Part shown: positions 1 to 13,713 of the stretch, one piece after another
How the letters are laid out: each line of letters starts with the position of its first letter
How positions within the stretch are numbered: position 1 is the stretch's first letter
NCBI GenBank assembly: GCA_020536535.1
Contig: JAHLWZ010000812.1
Coordinates: forward strand, 55,163-119,162
Source of the DNA: Pelomyxa schiedti
Taxonomy: Eukaryota; Evosea; Pelobiontida; Pelomyxidae
Direction: 5' to 3'
Length of the DNA: 64,000 nt
The notes under the pieces: generated by a model
What the model was told of the DNA's origin: nothing
Database searches by the model: none
The model's input: the letters and a program-made list of their open reading frames with translations, nothing else
Position numbers and translations under genes: made by a program

Positions 1-822
1 GTTATGGTTGCCGTTGGTCGGCGGCCTGTGACAACTGATCTTGGATGCAAGGTATTGTGCTTGTAGTTTTGCTTTTCTCACACAATTAGGAAATGAATAT
101 TGCACTTGACCGAGGTGGACGCGTGGTAGTCAATGAGAAATTACAAACAAACATTCCATCAATCTATGCAATTGGGGACGTCATACAGGGGCCAATGCTG
201 GCACACAAAGCGGAGGAGGAAGGTTTGTTTTTCGTCACTTTCAATCACCTATTAAAGTCGCTCAGGGTTTACTTTGGTGGAGAGACTTGCTGGTCTCCAT
301 GCACATGTCAACTATGATGCCATCCCCTCAGTCATTTACACAAATCCAGAAGTCGCATGGGTTGGAATGACACAAGAGGAAGCAGCTGCCAAAAAAATTA
401 AGGTGAAAATTGGCCAGTTCCCTATGAAGGCCTGCAGTCGTGCCAGATGCATCGGTAGTTGCAGTTTTTAAACAACAAGAATTAATCAGTACAGATGAGG
501 TCGATGGCATAATCAAAGTAATTGCGTCAAGTGAAACTGACAAGCTTCTTGGTGCCCACATTATTTCTCCAGTGTGTTCAGCCTCCCCAAAACCAAACTG
601 ATCCACTTACCTCTGTAATTCCCAGGCGGCAGGTGAGCTTATTGCTGAAGCAACAGCAGCAATCGAAATGGGAATGACAAGCGCGCAGTTGGCAAGAGTC
701 TGTCATGCTCATCCCGTATCCTACCAACATCCTCATTTAATTTGCTTACCTTCTCTAGACACTTAGTGAAGCTCTTAAAGAGGCATCCCTTGCTGTAAGA
801 GATAAGGCCCTTCACCTTTAAA
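1..822 (+). CDS. Dihydrolipoyl dehydrogenase, C-terminal part (5' end outside window)
   Basis: E3 subunit of the mitochondrial 2-oxo acid dehydrogenase and glycine cleavage complexes; it reoxidises dihydrolipoamide with FAD and NAD+. The visible exons start inside the NAD-binding domain ([13 protein letters not shown]), then carry the second FAD contact ([20 protein letters not shown]) and the interface domain ([18 protein letters not shown]). The active-site base motif HAHPTLSEA comes near the end. The stop codon is at 820-822. Introns read as about 52-89, 222-266, 440-479, a fourth ending just before GELIAEA, and a fifth before TLSEA. The donor at 440 was chosen because it gives the family's usual length between the SRAR and DGIIK positions. 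The catalytic disulfide region lies upstream of the window. It converges with the deubiquitinase gene, whose stop is about 70 bp away. Confidence 0.95.
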
Positions 823-894
823 ACAAGAAACAAGTACCAATTCAATGTCCTTCCTCTATCTACAATTTTCTCTTTTTTTTTTCCTTTCAAAACA

Positions 895-3395
895 TTATCT
901 TCTTTTCTGGTAGAATAGTAGCACGGGGTGCTCATAGTGACGTGAATTCACAAATTCGTCCCAGCTTGCAGCAACCTCATGGCACACAGAATCATCAAAC
1001 TTCATCCAGTGTCTGCTTTTGTTCCTGCTTCTGCTCTCTGGGGAGAAGGAGAAAACGCTGTTGTAGTGCATCATCCAGAAACACAACATTCCTCTTAGAT
1101 CGTATAGTGCCGATTTGCCTTGAAAAATGTCCCCCAGTTGTAGGGTTTCCCCAATGGTCTGATAGAACTTCGTAATAGCTGCAAAGGTACTGTTAGAACA
1201 ATGAAAATAGTAAGGGAAAAAACAATAGGGTTCTGGGTGTGAAGTTGGCCACGTGAGTCCAACTGCAAGGACTTGAGGGTCCGCACTTTGATTCAAATAC
1301 AAATGAGTGTCAACTTTCCCGCGACAATTTCCCTTTTCACATGATAAGTTTAGATGGCTTAGCTCCCACTATCATACACAAGATGACAGCACTGTGTTGG
1401 TAGACTTAAGCATTGAGGCCATACCTTGGCCGTCATCACTTTTTTTTGAAGGAACTGAGTTTGTGAAAGGAAATGTATCTCATACCTGACGGTCGCGTAG
1501 ATAACCCAGGATTGATATTCGCGGAGTAAAGAACCGGCCCCTTCCGGACACTTAACTCCCGCTTTCGGGCATTCTCCCTGAGAGAGTGAGGAAATTCAAC
1601 TACGGATCTTTGAGCTTGTACCTTTTGCGTTAAGCGGAGACCAAAGATTGCGTGTGGGAGGCACTTGGCATTCTGGCATGGACCTGATGGGTTTTGTACC
1701 ACCATGCACCTGTGAAGGCAGTTTAAAATCGCTTCCTAACAAAAATTAATATCCAGTGCAAGATCGGCAGGAGAATACAAATGCTTCTCTTGCATCCTCC
1801 TGAATTCAGTAAGATAACAATTACATGAACGCCCGCACACAGTTTCTCCAAGCTGAAATCGTGCCTGCTGGCTGAAATGTGTACTTAGTGCTATCCTCAA
1901 CATAGAAGGAGAAACTGTTCTTGCTTGAGTTTCTTGAAACGACAAGAAAATTTCCTAGGAATTTGTGAGTAAAAACAGTTGAAGAACAATTGAGGCTTGC
2001 TTTTAGAGCGACGAAGATACTGTCAGAATAATGCTCCTTGAGAGCCAAAAAGGGCTCCCTAAAGCGGGATAAATTCCACAGAGATTGCACAACAACATTC
2101 AAGAAACAGTTGTTTTCGCCATTGTTTATAAGGCCAACATGTCTGGGCTCCATTGTCTGTCCCATAACCTCATCTGGCAAAAATGATTTCGCGTAACCAC
2201 CATTGCCTCCCGTAAAGAAGCAATTCGGTGCCTCTTGGTGAGTTGCTGGAGCTTCCTTAGGGGCACCAATCATGGAGAACTTGAGGTCATTATATCTATC
2301 AAATCCGCCTGGACAATTCTGAGCAGGGTTCGGTTTCATGTAGGGTTGTGGGTCAGTATCCGCTATTGGAGAAATAACATCCCCCCCTTTCATGGTCATG
2401 GTCATGGTCATGGTCATTGCCGCTGCGGCCATGTGTTCGGTGGCCTGTGGTTGCTGCACAATTTTTATCTTTGGGCGCGGCTTCGAAGGCTCGAAGGCCG
2501 GGGGAGGTGGTGCCGGCGGAACACTAGCTTCAACTGAAGTGGTATCGCGCGAACCAGGCTGTGCTTGGTTAGGTAGCCGAGCCCCCATTTCCACATTAGT
2601 ATTCGCGGCACCAGGAGCCTGAGCCTGAGCCTGGACTCGAACCTGGAGCGACTGCTGGTGCTGATTTTGATGCTGATTCTGCTGGACATTATTATCGTTT
2701 GGTGTGGCGACGGGCTGTTCCCATTGGGCGTTGTTCGCCACATCGGGGGGGATCTGGCACCGCGGGAGCTTCTGCCGAGTGAACTGCTCCTGGCCCGGCT
2801 GCGGGTTCGCATTCTGCCGCTCCTGCGGAATGTGAACCGCTGTCGGTGCGGGGGCTTGCCGCTGCTGCTGCTGCGGCGGCGGCGGCGGCTGTTGTTGGGG
2901 CCACACGGGGGTCTGGGCCGAGGGGGGCATGCGGCAAACCAGCGGCTGGGGGAGAAAGACGCCCTGCGGGGGAGAGGGACGGGTGGGGGCAGGGCCCTCT
3001 ACAGGGGCGCGCTGGGGCTGGGGCTGAGGTTGAGGTTGAGGCGGCAGGGCGAGAGAGGAAGGGGGAGGGGGCAGTAGAAGGAGGCCGGGGGGCGGGACGC
3101 GGGGCTGCGGGGTGGCCACGATCAAGGGGTGCTGCAGTGGCGGCTGGGCAATGGGCAATGGGGCCTTCTGCTGCTGTACCTGGGGCGGCGTCGGTGGCGG
3201 CCGCGACGGCGGGTGTTGCGAAACGTGCGGTTGTTGTTGCGGTGGATGTTGCTGGGGCTGTGGCTGCGGCTGGGACGGTGGTGGTGCATAGCACGACGGC
3301 GGTGGTGCGTTTTGGCTGGGGCGATAGTGGTACATGGGTGGTGGGAGTTGTTGCTGTTGCTGAGCTGGGGATCGCTGGTCTGGCGGTACGTACAT
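895..3395 (-). CDS. USP53/54-type ubiquitin carboxyl-terminal hydrolase with long Pro/Gln-rich N-terminus
   Basis: Cysteine protease of the UCH/USP fold, predicted to cleave ubiquitin from substrates. I start it at the ATG at 3395 (MYVPPDQ). About 330 residues of Pro/Gln-rich low complexity come first. The Cys box follows (GLINNGENNCFLNVVVQSLW, near 2120-2060), then ARFQLGE and EDAREAFEAILNCLH. The C-terminal half carries the His box and Asp (LRGMLCFWMMHY, then WMKFDD), ending HPVLLFYQKRR with the stop at 895. The order and spacing match the USP53/USP54 branch. Cys, His and Asp positions are all filled, so catalysis looks possible. Several short introns split the catalytic domain; one in the His-box exon reads as about 47 nt, and the junctions around 1960 are ambiguous. 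A CATGGT microsatellite makes an alternating Met-Thr run. GC content is much higher in the N-terminal exon than in the catalytic exons. Confidence 0.85.
2391..2418. repeat. CATGGT microsatellite inside a coding exon
   Basis: About four and a half tandem copies of a six-base unit lie in frame in the deubiquitinase gene and give a Met-Thr alternation on the minus strand. The six-base unit preserves the reading frame whatever the copy number, so length polymorphism would be tolerated. Confidence 0.9.
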
Positions 3396-3620
3396 GGTTA
3401 TTGTACCAACAAACAACAACCCAAAATTACGAAAAGACGGCTGGCACGACCGAGATTTTCAAGTTGGGTTTGGGGGTGTTACTGGATTGAGAACAGTTTT
3501 CCTCCGTTGGAGTGCTGTAATCTCCCGACGGAACTACCACCTGCTCCCATGGCAAGCCGTCCACCAGAGAGTTCTCCCCAACTCATCTCTTACTGAGATC
3601 GCACCTCAGTAAACATCAAC

Positions 3621-4419
3621 ATGCAAAGCGATGTTGAGGGTCTTTGGCGAGTGCTGGACGAGATCGGCGCGGGGGCGTCCATGTTCCTGAACGGCGTGTA
3701 CGTGTCTGTCATTCTTGGGGCGTATTGCTTCCCGACCGACAATTTGTGAAGAAACTTTTCTCCCCCCCTTTGGCACTTGGTGACCCCAAAATTTGCAGGT
3801 CAGGGGTGCCCTTTAGTCAGTACACAGCAGAGCAAGCAGCAAGTACTTAATCCGTCGCCTCTTTCGTCTATTTCTATTCGCACAATTCTAACGTATCTTA
3901 CTACTATCCTAAAACACAATACAAAACTCAATAGAGCTAACAAGCACAAATCTCCTTCAAACAAACAACACCCCTACATACATACAAACAAAACCACCAC
4001 AACAACACAAAAAAGGTGACTTGGCGAGATTGCAGGTTCTTGCTACAGAATGTGAACGACTTGCTACCACGTCATCATTGGCACACCTCGAGATATGCCC
4101 GCAGTCAGGGGACGCCTCGTCGCTGGCGTCACCAACTGGCAACCTCTACACCGCATCGTACAGCACCGCCTCAGCAATCGACGTACTCACAGAGCAAAAC
4201 ATAGCCATGATGAAGGCCGACGTGGTCATGCGCGAAGGAATCAGGCGCGTGGCCACCGGTTCCTATGACAAGATTGACGCACTGCAGAAGCAGAAGAAAT
4301 CGGGCCCGACATTCCCTCCCAAGAGCGGACCGGTTTCATCAGCACCCTCCTCGTCAATGACTTCCACACAGCCTTCATCCTCACCCTTCGCTGCGCCTTC
4401 ACAACAAAGGCGAATGTGA
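3621..4419 (+). CDS. Small unknown protein, probably two or more exons
   Basis: I do not recognise this gene. The last exon (from about 4019) encodes a helical stretch (DLARLQVLATECERLA), then a segment reading AIDVLTEQNIAMMKADVVMR and KIDALQKQKKS. It ends in a Ser/Pro-rich tail with the stop at 4417-4419. A short upstream frame beginning at the ATG at 3621 (MQSDVEGLWRVLDEIGAG) is the best candidate first exon. If the two belong together, the intron is unusually long for this window (about 300 nt) and holds C/T-rich sequence without clear coding. It shares a divergent 225-bp intergenic region with the deubiquitinase gene. The helical pattern would suit a small coiled-coil complex subunit, but that is only a guess. 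Confidence 0.4.
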
Positions 4420-4598
4420 CACTTGGTATTTCGTGCTACACTTCAGCTTTTGGACTATTCCATGACAATTGACGATACTATCAATCAATGACCACAATTG
4501 GCGAATGCCACACCTTGGCTGATGCATTTGTTTCCTTCAATACCACAACAAAAAAGTCAATTTTTTTTTTACGTACATTATTTTGTTCTTGCACACCT

Positions 4599-5981
4599 TT
4601 ATGACAATGGGAGAGGAAATGTTGTTCTGCCCTGATTGATATTGGATGAGCCCCAGTGTGGGTCGAGAGAGTGGGCAATAAACTGGCGCACAACCCAGTC
4701 TACTCCTTGTGATATCTCCACCAGCATGTCACCAACTGAGTAGCCCTGAACTCGCCACGCAGAGCATTTGAGTGAGTGAACATCCATCACAACCGCTATC
4801 TCTTGAGGAGACAGGCAGTCGGGAAGGTCTTGCTTGGCCGCTGGATGGAAGTGAGAGAATCAACATTGAAGGAAGGGTACTGGAACACACCAAATATCAC
4901 AACTGGTATGAGAGGATATTTTGAATAATTGTTGTGCAAGCCCACAATGAGGTGAAGTGCCGCCTTCGCCTCTAATATTCTTTACAAAAAGTTAATGCAC
5001 AGGATACCAAAACAATGCGGAACGAAACCGATCTACATCCTGACTATCAACAAAGAAGAATAAAGCGTCGCAAGGGAAGTATTGTTGCCAAGTGGGGATT
5101 GTCTTATCACCTCCTCTGATATCTTAAGAGAAAGTACTGACACTAAACAAAAAGATTAACATCATACCTACTAGTTCGAGTGAACACTCGTATCCTAAAT
5201 GTTTCCAAGGTATAGTTTCTACGTTGTATGACATGGTAGGTATAGTGGTAACGTACTCATGTGTCTTTGAAAGTGAGTTCGAGAACACTTCACTTCATAT
5301 AACCTGAAGAAGATAAAGAGCAAATGTTTTTCCGGCGTTATCCAAGCCCAACATGAGAACCCTGACTCAACACTTAGAAGAAATACAGACGACTATAGAT
5401 AATAGACCACAGTCTTAAATATCTAAAGGGGAGTGACTACTTGGCTGAGAAAGGTTTTCTTTTCACTGAGGCTATCAATTTTGATATAAACCCTGGATTC
5501 TGCTTATCTTCCATCCTTTTCAGGGTTGATTTGCTCGCATGTTGTACTCGGAAGTATTCTTTAGTGTAAGATTTTGTATCTGCACAACAACAGCAGACAT
5601 GTCCTCTGCGCTGCTCAGCAGTGACGGGTGGAGTGGTCTTCCTATACCAGAAAAGTCTGTCCCTCATAGGCAAAGGAACAGAACCAGAGGGAGCGGAGCT
5701 TGCAGAACGAACAAGGGCAGAGAGTGAAGTGAGCCACAACTGACTTGGTCTAAACAAACCAGGAATTACCGCTTCGTAGTAAAGCCCAACCATGGTCTTC
5801 GCGGTCTCATGCCACTGTATGTCAGATGAACAAATACAACAGCACTGAAGAGCGACAGAAAAAGATGACGGTGCCGTATGTACGTTACCTTGGCACAAAC
5901 ACGCGACGCCTGAACAAGGTCCTTCTTCCCCAACCATAAAAACACCGCTCGTAAGACAAACACCTCACTCGTGAGATCCAT
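4599..5981 (-). CDS. F-box domain joined to a degenerate ARF-like small GTPase
   Basis: The frame from the ATG at 5981 opens with an F-box (LTSEVFVLRAVFLWLGKKDL, then VQASRVCAK), the SKP1-binding module of SCF ubiquitin ligases. After one intron the frame stays open for about 140 codons to KPFSAK. It is then spliced to the ARF-like core: P-loop VLMLGLDNAGKT, switch I TTIPTMSYNVETIPW, then LELVDIRGGDK, AAKQDLP and a C-terminal YSVGDMLVEISQGVDW. ARF proteins normally have DVGGQDK and NKQD. Here the catalytic Gln is Gly, a neighbouring Gly is Arg, and the guanine-specifying Asn is Ala. GTP hydrolysis and perhaps nucleotide specificity are therefore doubtful. The GTPase part alone could start at an internal ATG at 5514 with no Gly2 for myristoylation, so two separate genes remain possible. 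GTPase homology is firm, the F-box likely, the fusion moderate. Confidence 0.65.
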
Positions 5982-6217
5982 CCGTAATTCCCAAGTGCTG
6001 TGGTCGCAACACAAACGACAAGCCCGGAGATCTCGCGTGTTGTTTCCAAATGGAGATCTCCAAGTCGCTTTTCAAACAGATTTGTTGGAACGAACGGAAG
6101 CAGGCGAATAGTGTGTCCCGTTACAGCTAGGTAAAAGCGAAAATTTAAAAAGGAGAAGATCTGACCAATCATTTCTGTTTATTTAAACAAAATAAATACG
6201 GTGGGTGGTATTGATTG

Positions 6218-9200
6218 ATGTCGCAAGAAAGTATGTTCACGCCATGTCCGCTACGAAACCCAACAAAAACAAGAGCATTTGATGGGCCTATCGAAGGCTC
6301 TTTATTGGTTTTTTGTTTTGAGAAGGAAAAAGAACAGCCCAAGAACCAAACCTAGCGGGTGGTTGGTTCTTTCGCTGCTTTTTTTGTTTGTAGCAGTAAC
6401 AATTAGAGCACAAAAGGACAAATTTTTTAAAAAACAAAAGACGTGTTGCGTCGCTCACGGCGCTCATTAAATCGCATTTTTATTTTCTTTTTTACACAGC
6501 GTAAGTGCTTGTTGTTTCTAACATTTATAAAAAAAAAGATGTTGTGGATAGGGTGATTGGTATACTTCAGGCGCAATCTGAGAAGTTCTCCTCTCAACTC
6601 CAGCAAATGCACGAATTGCTCCAATATCACGTGACTTTGGCTGGTGAGGGTGTTTTCCAGAAGCAAGGTGGAATTGCTGGTCTCACTTCAGGCCTGTGGT
6701 ATACTTCTCTCCAAGGTATCTTAGAGATTCCAATATTTTGTATTGCCAGCTTCTAACCCTGTGATTAGGCATCTTAGGTATTTATTCTCTCAGTCTTCCT
6801 TCCTGAAATTAAAGTGAAAAAGAACCAGGTTCAGAAATATGCTCTCCACCACCTTGTGTGAATCAGATTGCTGACCCTAATGATATTATTACCTTTCAAC
6901 TACCTCAACCTCAACAACCCCAACAACCTAGTGCAGCAGCTACAGGGATGGACATCAGTACTATCAAAGCACAATTGTTATCAGCAGGTCCACAAGAAAA
7001 ACGAGGAGCTATTGCCTTGCTCGAAAAGGCACCAACAGCAGATTTAGTACAGTTAGGTTTTCTTCTTCCTTTTTACCTAAGAGCCGAAACTTATCGTTGT
7101 CCGATTTTAGATGTGCCCACCCTGAAATTTTGTCTGCAATTTTGAACTGGATTCACCCAACAGGAGCTGAACCCCTAGAGACCTCTTTGCTTGTGGCTTT
7201 GCTAAAAGTACCCCAGTTAATTACCTTTTACAACTTAAAAGGATCAGGTGTTTGAGCGATTGAATTTATCTGTGGATGTTCTGCAAAAATGTCCTTTGGA
7301 GCAAGAAGTCAACCTTCTCCACAATCATTCAAATCCCCAAGTTAAACTACTATCAAAGGCATTAACACTAAAAATTCAAAGGATTCACCATCCAGGTGAC
7401 GAGTCCTCTCCACTGCGCTGTTACTAATCTTTGGTCAGATCTCAAAACAACTGCAAAGCCAAAAAAAGTGAATGGTCCCCCAAAAACGGGAGGTGCTGTT
7501 AGAAAGCGCACCACACAGTAATACTTTATTTCATTTTTATTAACCCCTTACTTTCTTGAAGGCCTGGAGAGGTTGAGCCTCCTCCCAATAAAAAAGGTAG
7601 AAATGATTTGAAGCAAGTACTAAACTTACCACTCTGCAGCCAATGTCAATACTATTGTCAAGCCCAAAGTAGCTACGATAAAGGCAGCAGCAAAAGTGGT
7701 ACCCAGCATGCCAAAGTTACGTGCCTCTGTCTCTCCTGCTGCAGCAGCTGTACAGCCCATTCATCCACCTGCCCCTATCAAGCACATTGACACCAAGAAA
7801 TTGAACAACAAACAGAAGGTGAAAAAACCAGAAGAAAAACCAGAAATAAAAAAAAATGATGTTGAGAAGAAAGCTGGGATTGCAAAAGTGTGTAATATCC
7901 CTGAAGTGAAAAAAATCTTATCATCATCAGGCACATGATGAATTTGATGCCCTTTTAACAGCTGATGACACTTCACCTGTTGCAGCGCGCTTGTCAAAAG
8001 TTTATGCACAACCAAAATGCAAATTAATCTCAACAACTGAAGTGTGTATGTTAGTTCAACTTCAAGATTAGTCACTCCTCGAAACCAAAGGAAAGAAAAG
8101 CACCTAAGAAAACAAGCTTTTACGAAGCCCAGCCTCTTTCTGCAGATGACATCCGTAAGGCCAAACAGAGAGCGTTGTATTCTGGGCAATCCGCTACACC
8201 GTCAAATACCACTACCCCCACATCTACACTCGCTGCATCACTGGCAGCGTCTCAGGAGAAAGATGTGAAGAGAACATTTGCAGGCCCCCAGCCTCCCCAA
8301 GTATCTCAGGTATGTGGCTGATATCCTATTTTCGCCCATGAATCACTCTCTATAAGACCGTAGAGTCCCCCAAGCCACTAGAAAAAAGCCCCGATTCTAC
8401 ACCAGAGAGAGATGATGATGAGGTATAATTTACTAAGCTTTCAAACATCTGAATTCTTCAAGGCGCCTTTATTTGGTAACCTGCCTAAAAAGAAGCGTGT
8501 CTCCTGGAATGAAGTGCTATTCGAAATTCAGGAGTATGACATCGACGAAGATGAAGAGGAAGTTACTAACTATACATCCTTTTTCTTGATACTCACAATG
8601 AATTAGCCTGCTGTGCATTACAGTTGCGAGGAGGCCCGGCAAATGGAAGCTGAAATGGAACGAAAATATATGAAACAACGATCTGAAGACATTCTCAATG
8701 CAGCAAAGCAAAACTTGGAACCCACTATTGAGTGGTACACACCGCCAGGTATTATGAAGTCCTTCTTTGAAAAGTCACACATCTCCAGCACTGGACCTCC
8801 CTCCGGTAACCAGGGGGCAAGACAGTATGGAAAAAACCACTCAATTGAGGCGTGAAAGCTCGTGCTTGATGGTTGTGTACGTTCGAGACGAGCAAATACC
8901 ACCAAGTCCAGCAGAACCAACCGTCCCAATCAAAGATTACTTCGACCAGGATGTTCGTATGATCCCCACTGAAGATCCACAAGAGGTAGCATCATTTTCG
9001 TGTTGTGAAGTTCTGATGTGCTAAGGCTTTGCAACGCTCACGTGGAATGCGTTCGTTAGCTGAGCCTCCTGCAGTTCAGCAACAACCACCACCATACTAC
9101 GGTATGTTTCTCCCTAATATTTGCATGCCAGTAATTTCACAAAGGTGCACCTACACCCCCTCCACACCAGCAGGGTCCTTACATGGGAGACGGATATATG

Positions 9201-9846
9201 CCACATATGCCACAAGTGTGCAACATCTGCCCTTCACTTTTTACTTTTAACTTGCGCACAGGGACCACATCCACACCCACAAAACATGCCACACCCATCA
9301 GCAGCTCTACCACCACCACCCCAACATTACCCCACAGATATGCCTGTAGACTACTACAGAAACCCAGCTCCGGTGGCGCCACCACATCCAAACATGAACA
9401 TGGGCATGAACATGCCACCGCAGCCCATGCCACCACACCCACAGCAGCCCTATTACCCCCCACAAGGAGGGCCCCCTCCAATGTACCCACCACCCACTTC
9501 CCCACCCTACAATCACATGGGTGGAATGCCACCCGGCATGCCACCCTCATATCCACCACCACATCAACAACCCCCGCTTGGTAGCGGTGGCTACCCACCA
9601 CATCAACCACAACAACCGGGCATGTCAAGCAACCCAGCACCACCGTTTGCATCACAACCCTTCAAACGCCTGAAAGAACCTTGCCGGTTTTTCTCAAGAA
9701 CAGGGGGCTGCCGCTCTGGGAACAACTGCCCCTACTCACACAATGATGCCAGTGGGTGTGATGTTAGGCAGACAATGCTTCGCAACATGGGGCAACCACA
9801 ACAACAAACCACAAGCCCTAGCAAAAAAAAGAAGTGGAACTCATAG
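6218..9846 (+). CDS. PNUTS (PPP1R10)-like nuclear regulator of protein phosphatase 1
   Basis: PNUTS targets PP1 to chromatin and the transcription termination machinery. In order: a helical N-terminus (DRVIGILQAQSEKFSS); a TFIIS N-terminal-type helical bundle (AILNWIHPTGAEPLETSLL, RLNLSVDVLQKCPL); and a lysine-rich linker. A PP1-docking RVxW motif follows near 8490 (KKKRVSWNE and acidic EYDIDEDEEE), equivalent to the PNUTS docking site. Then come long His/Met/Pro-rich exons and a C-terminal CCCH zinc finger at 9686-9738 (C-x8-C-x5-C-x3-H, CRFFSRTGGC then CPYSH). This is the PNUTS domain order. The stop is at 9844-9846. At least eight introns are needed. The 5' end is uncertain: an ATG at 6218 followed by a long intron ending near 6503 gives a consistent frame, but a start nearer 6540 is possible. 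Confidence 0.8.
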
Positions 9847-10169
9847 GAACCCCCAAAATTCGAAATGAACTTCTCGAAACCAAGCCGGCAGCGGGTTTTG
9901 GAAAAAAAAATGAAAATTGTAAACCTGGCCGCATAGAACTTCCTTTTGACCATTGCCACTATAAACCTACCCCGCGGGGTACACAGGGCACGGGGGAGGC
10001 AAATCTCCGCTTCTTCTCCAGGCAACGATCACATCACCAAGCTGGAAAAGTTATTTCTACTGCGAAAGCAACAAAAAACATCGACACGAAAAGGGACGAA
10101 GCAAACAAGTTTTCTTCAACAAAAAGACACGAAAGATAGCAGCAGACAGATAGCAAGACAGAGGCCCTC
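9847..10169. other. Intergenic: 3' end of PNUTS-like gene and 5' leader of NDR kinase gene
   Basis: No gene seen. The right half is rich in A and C (runs such as GCAACAAAAAACATC and CAACAAAAAGACACGAAAG), like the leaders of most genes here, and runs into the NDR start codon. Confidence 0.5.
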
Positions 10170-13461
<3,292 letters not shown>

Positions 13462-13559
13462 CACCCCTTTCCCCTCTGTGAATATCCACAATGCCCTTTC
13501 CCCGAAATCACTCCAAAAAGCCCTTCGTGGCCCAGTGTCCGATTTCGCCCGTAAATACA

Positions 13560-13565
13560 AATAAA
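13560..13565 (+). terminator. Likely polyadenylation signal of the NDR kinase gene
   Basis: An AATAAA hexamer lies about 100 bp past the NDR stop codon on the coding strand, in an A-rich context. Confidence 0.4.
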
Positions 13566-13713
13566 AAACAACAACAAATTTGACTGCAACAAAACAGCGG
13601 CAGCGGCAGGGGCGAGAAGTTGTCGAGCAGCGGCACCCTCAAGGGACAAATAAAAAAACAACAAAACCACCACCCCCCCAAACCACTACAATACACAAGC
13701 ACTCGTGGGTGGC

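Noticed and set aside
455-479. A 25-nt ultrashort intron in the dihydrolipoyl dehydrogenase gene
   Set aside because: An upstream donor at 440 gives a 40-nt intron and restores the expected protein length, so the shorter reading is unnecessary.
2658-3490. Long plus-strand open frames opposite the deubiquitinase N-terminus
   Set aside because: These are shadows of GC-rich Pro/Gln repeats; no domain similarity, and the minus strand leads in frame into a real catalytic domain.
5215-5285. tRNA-like string with a D-arm-like TAGTGGTAACGT and a T-arm-like GAGTTCGAGAAC
   Set aside because: The acceptor stem does not pair, and the stretch is coding and intron sequence of the ARF-like gene on the other strand.
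9179-9655. Minus-strand frame opposite the His/Pro-rich PNUTS exons
   Set aside because: Composition artefact; no similarity, and the plus strand ends in a clear CCCH zinc finger.
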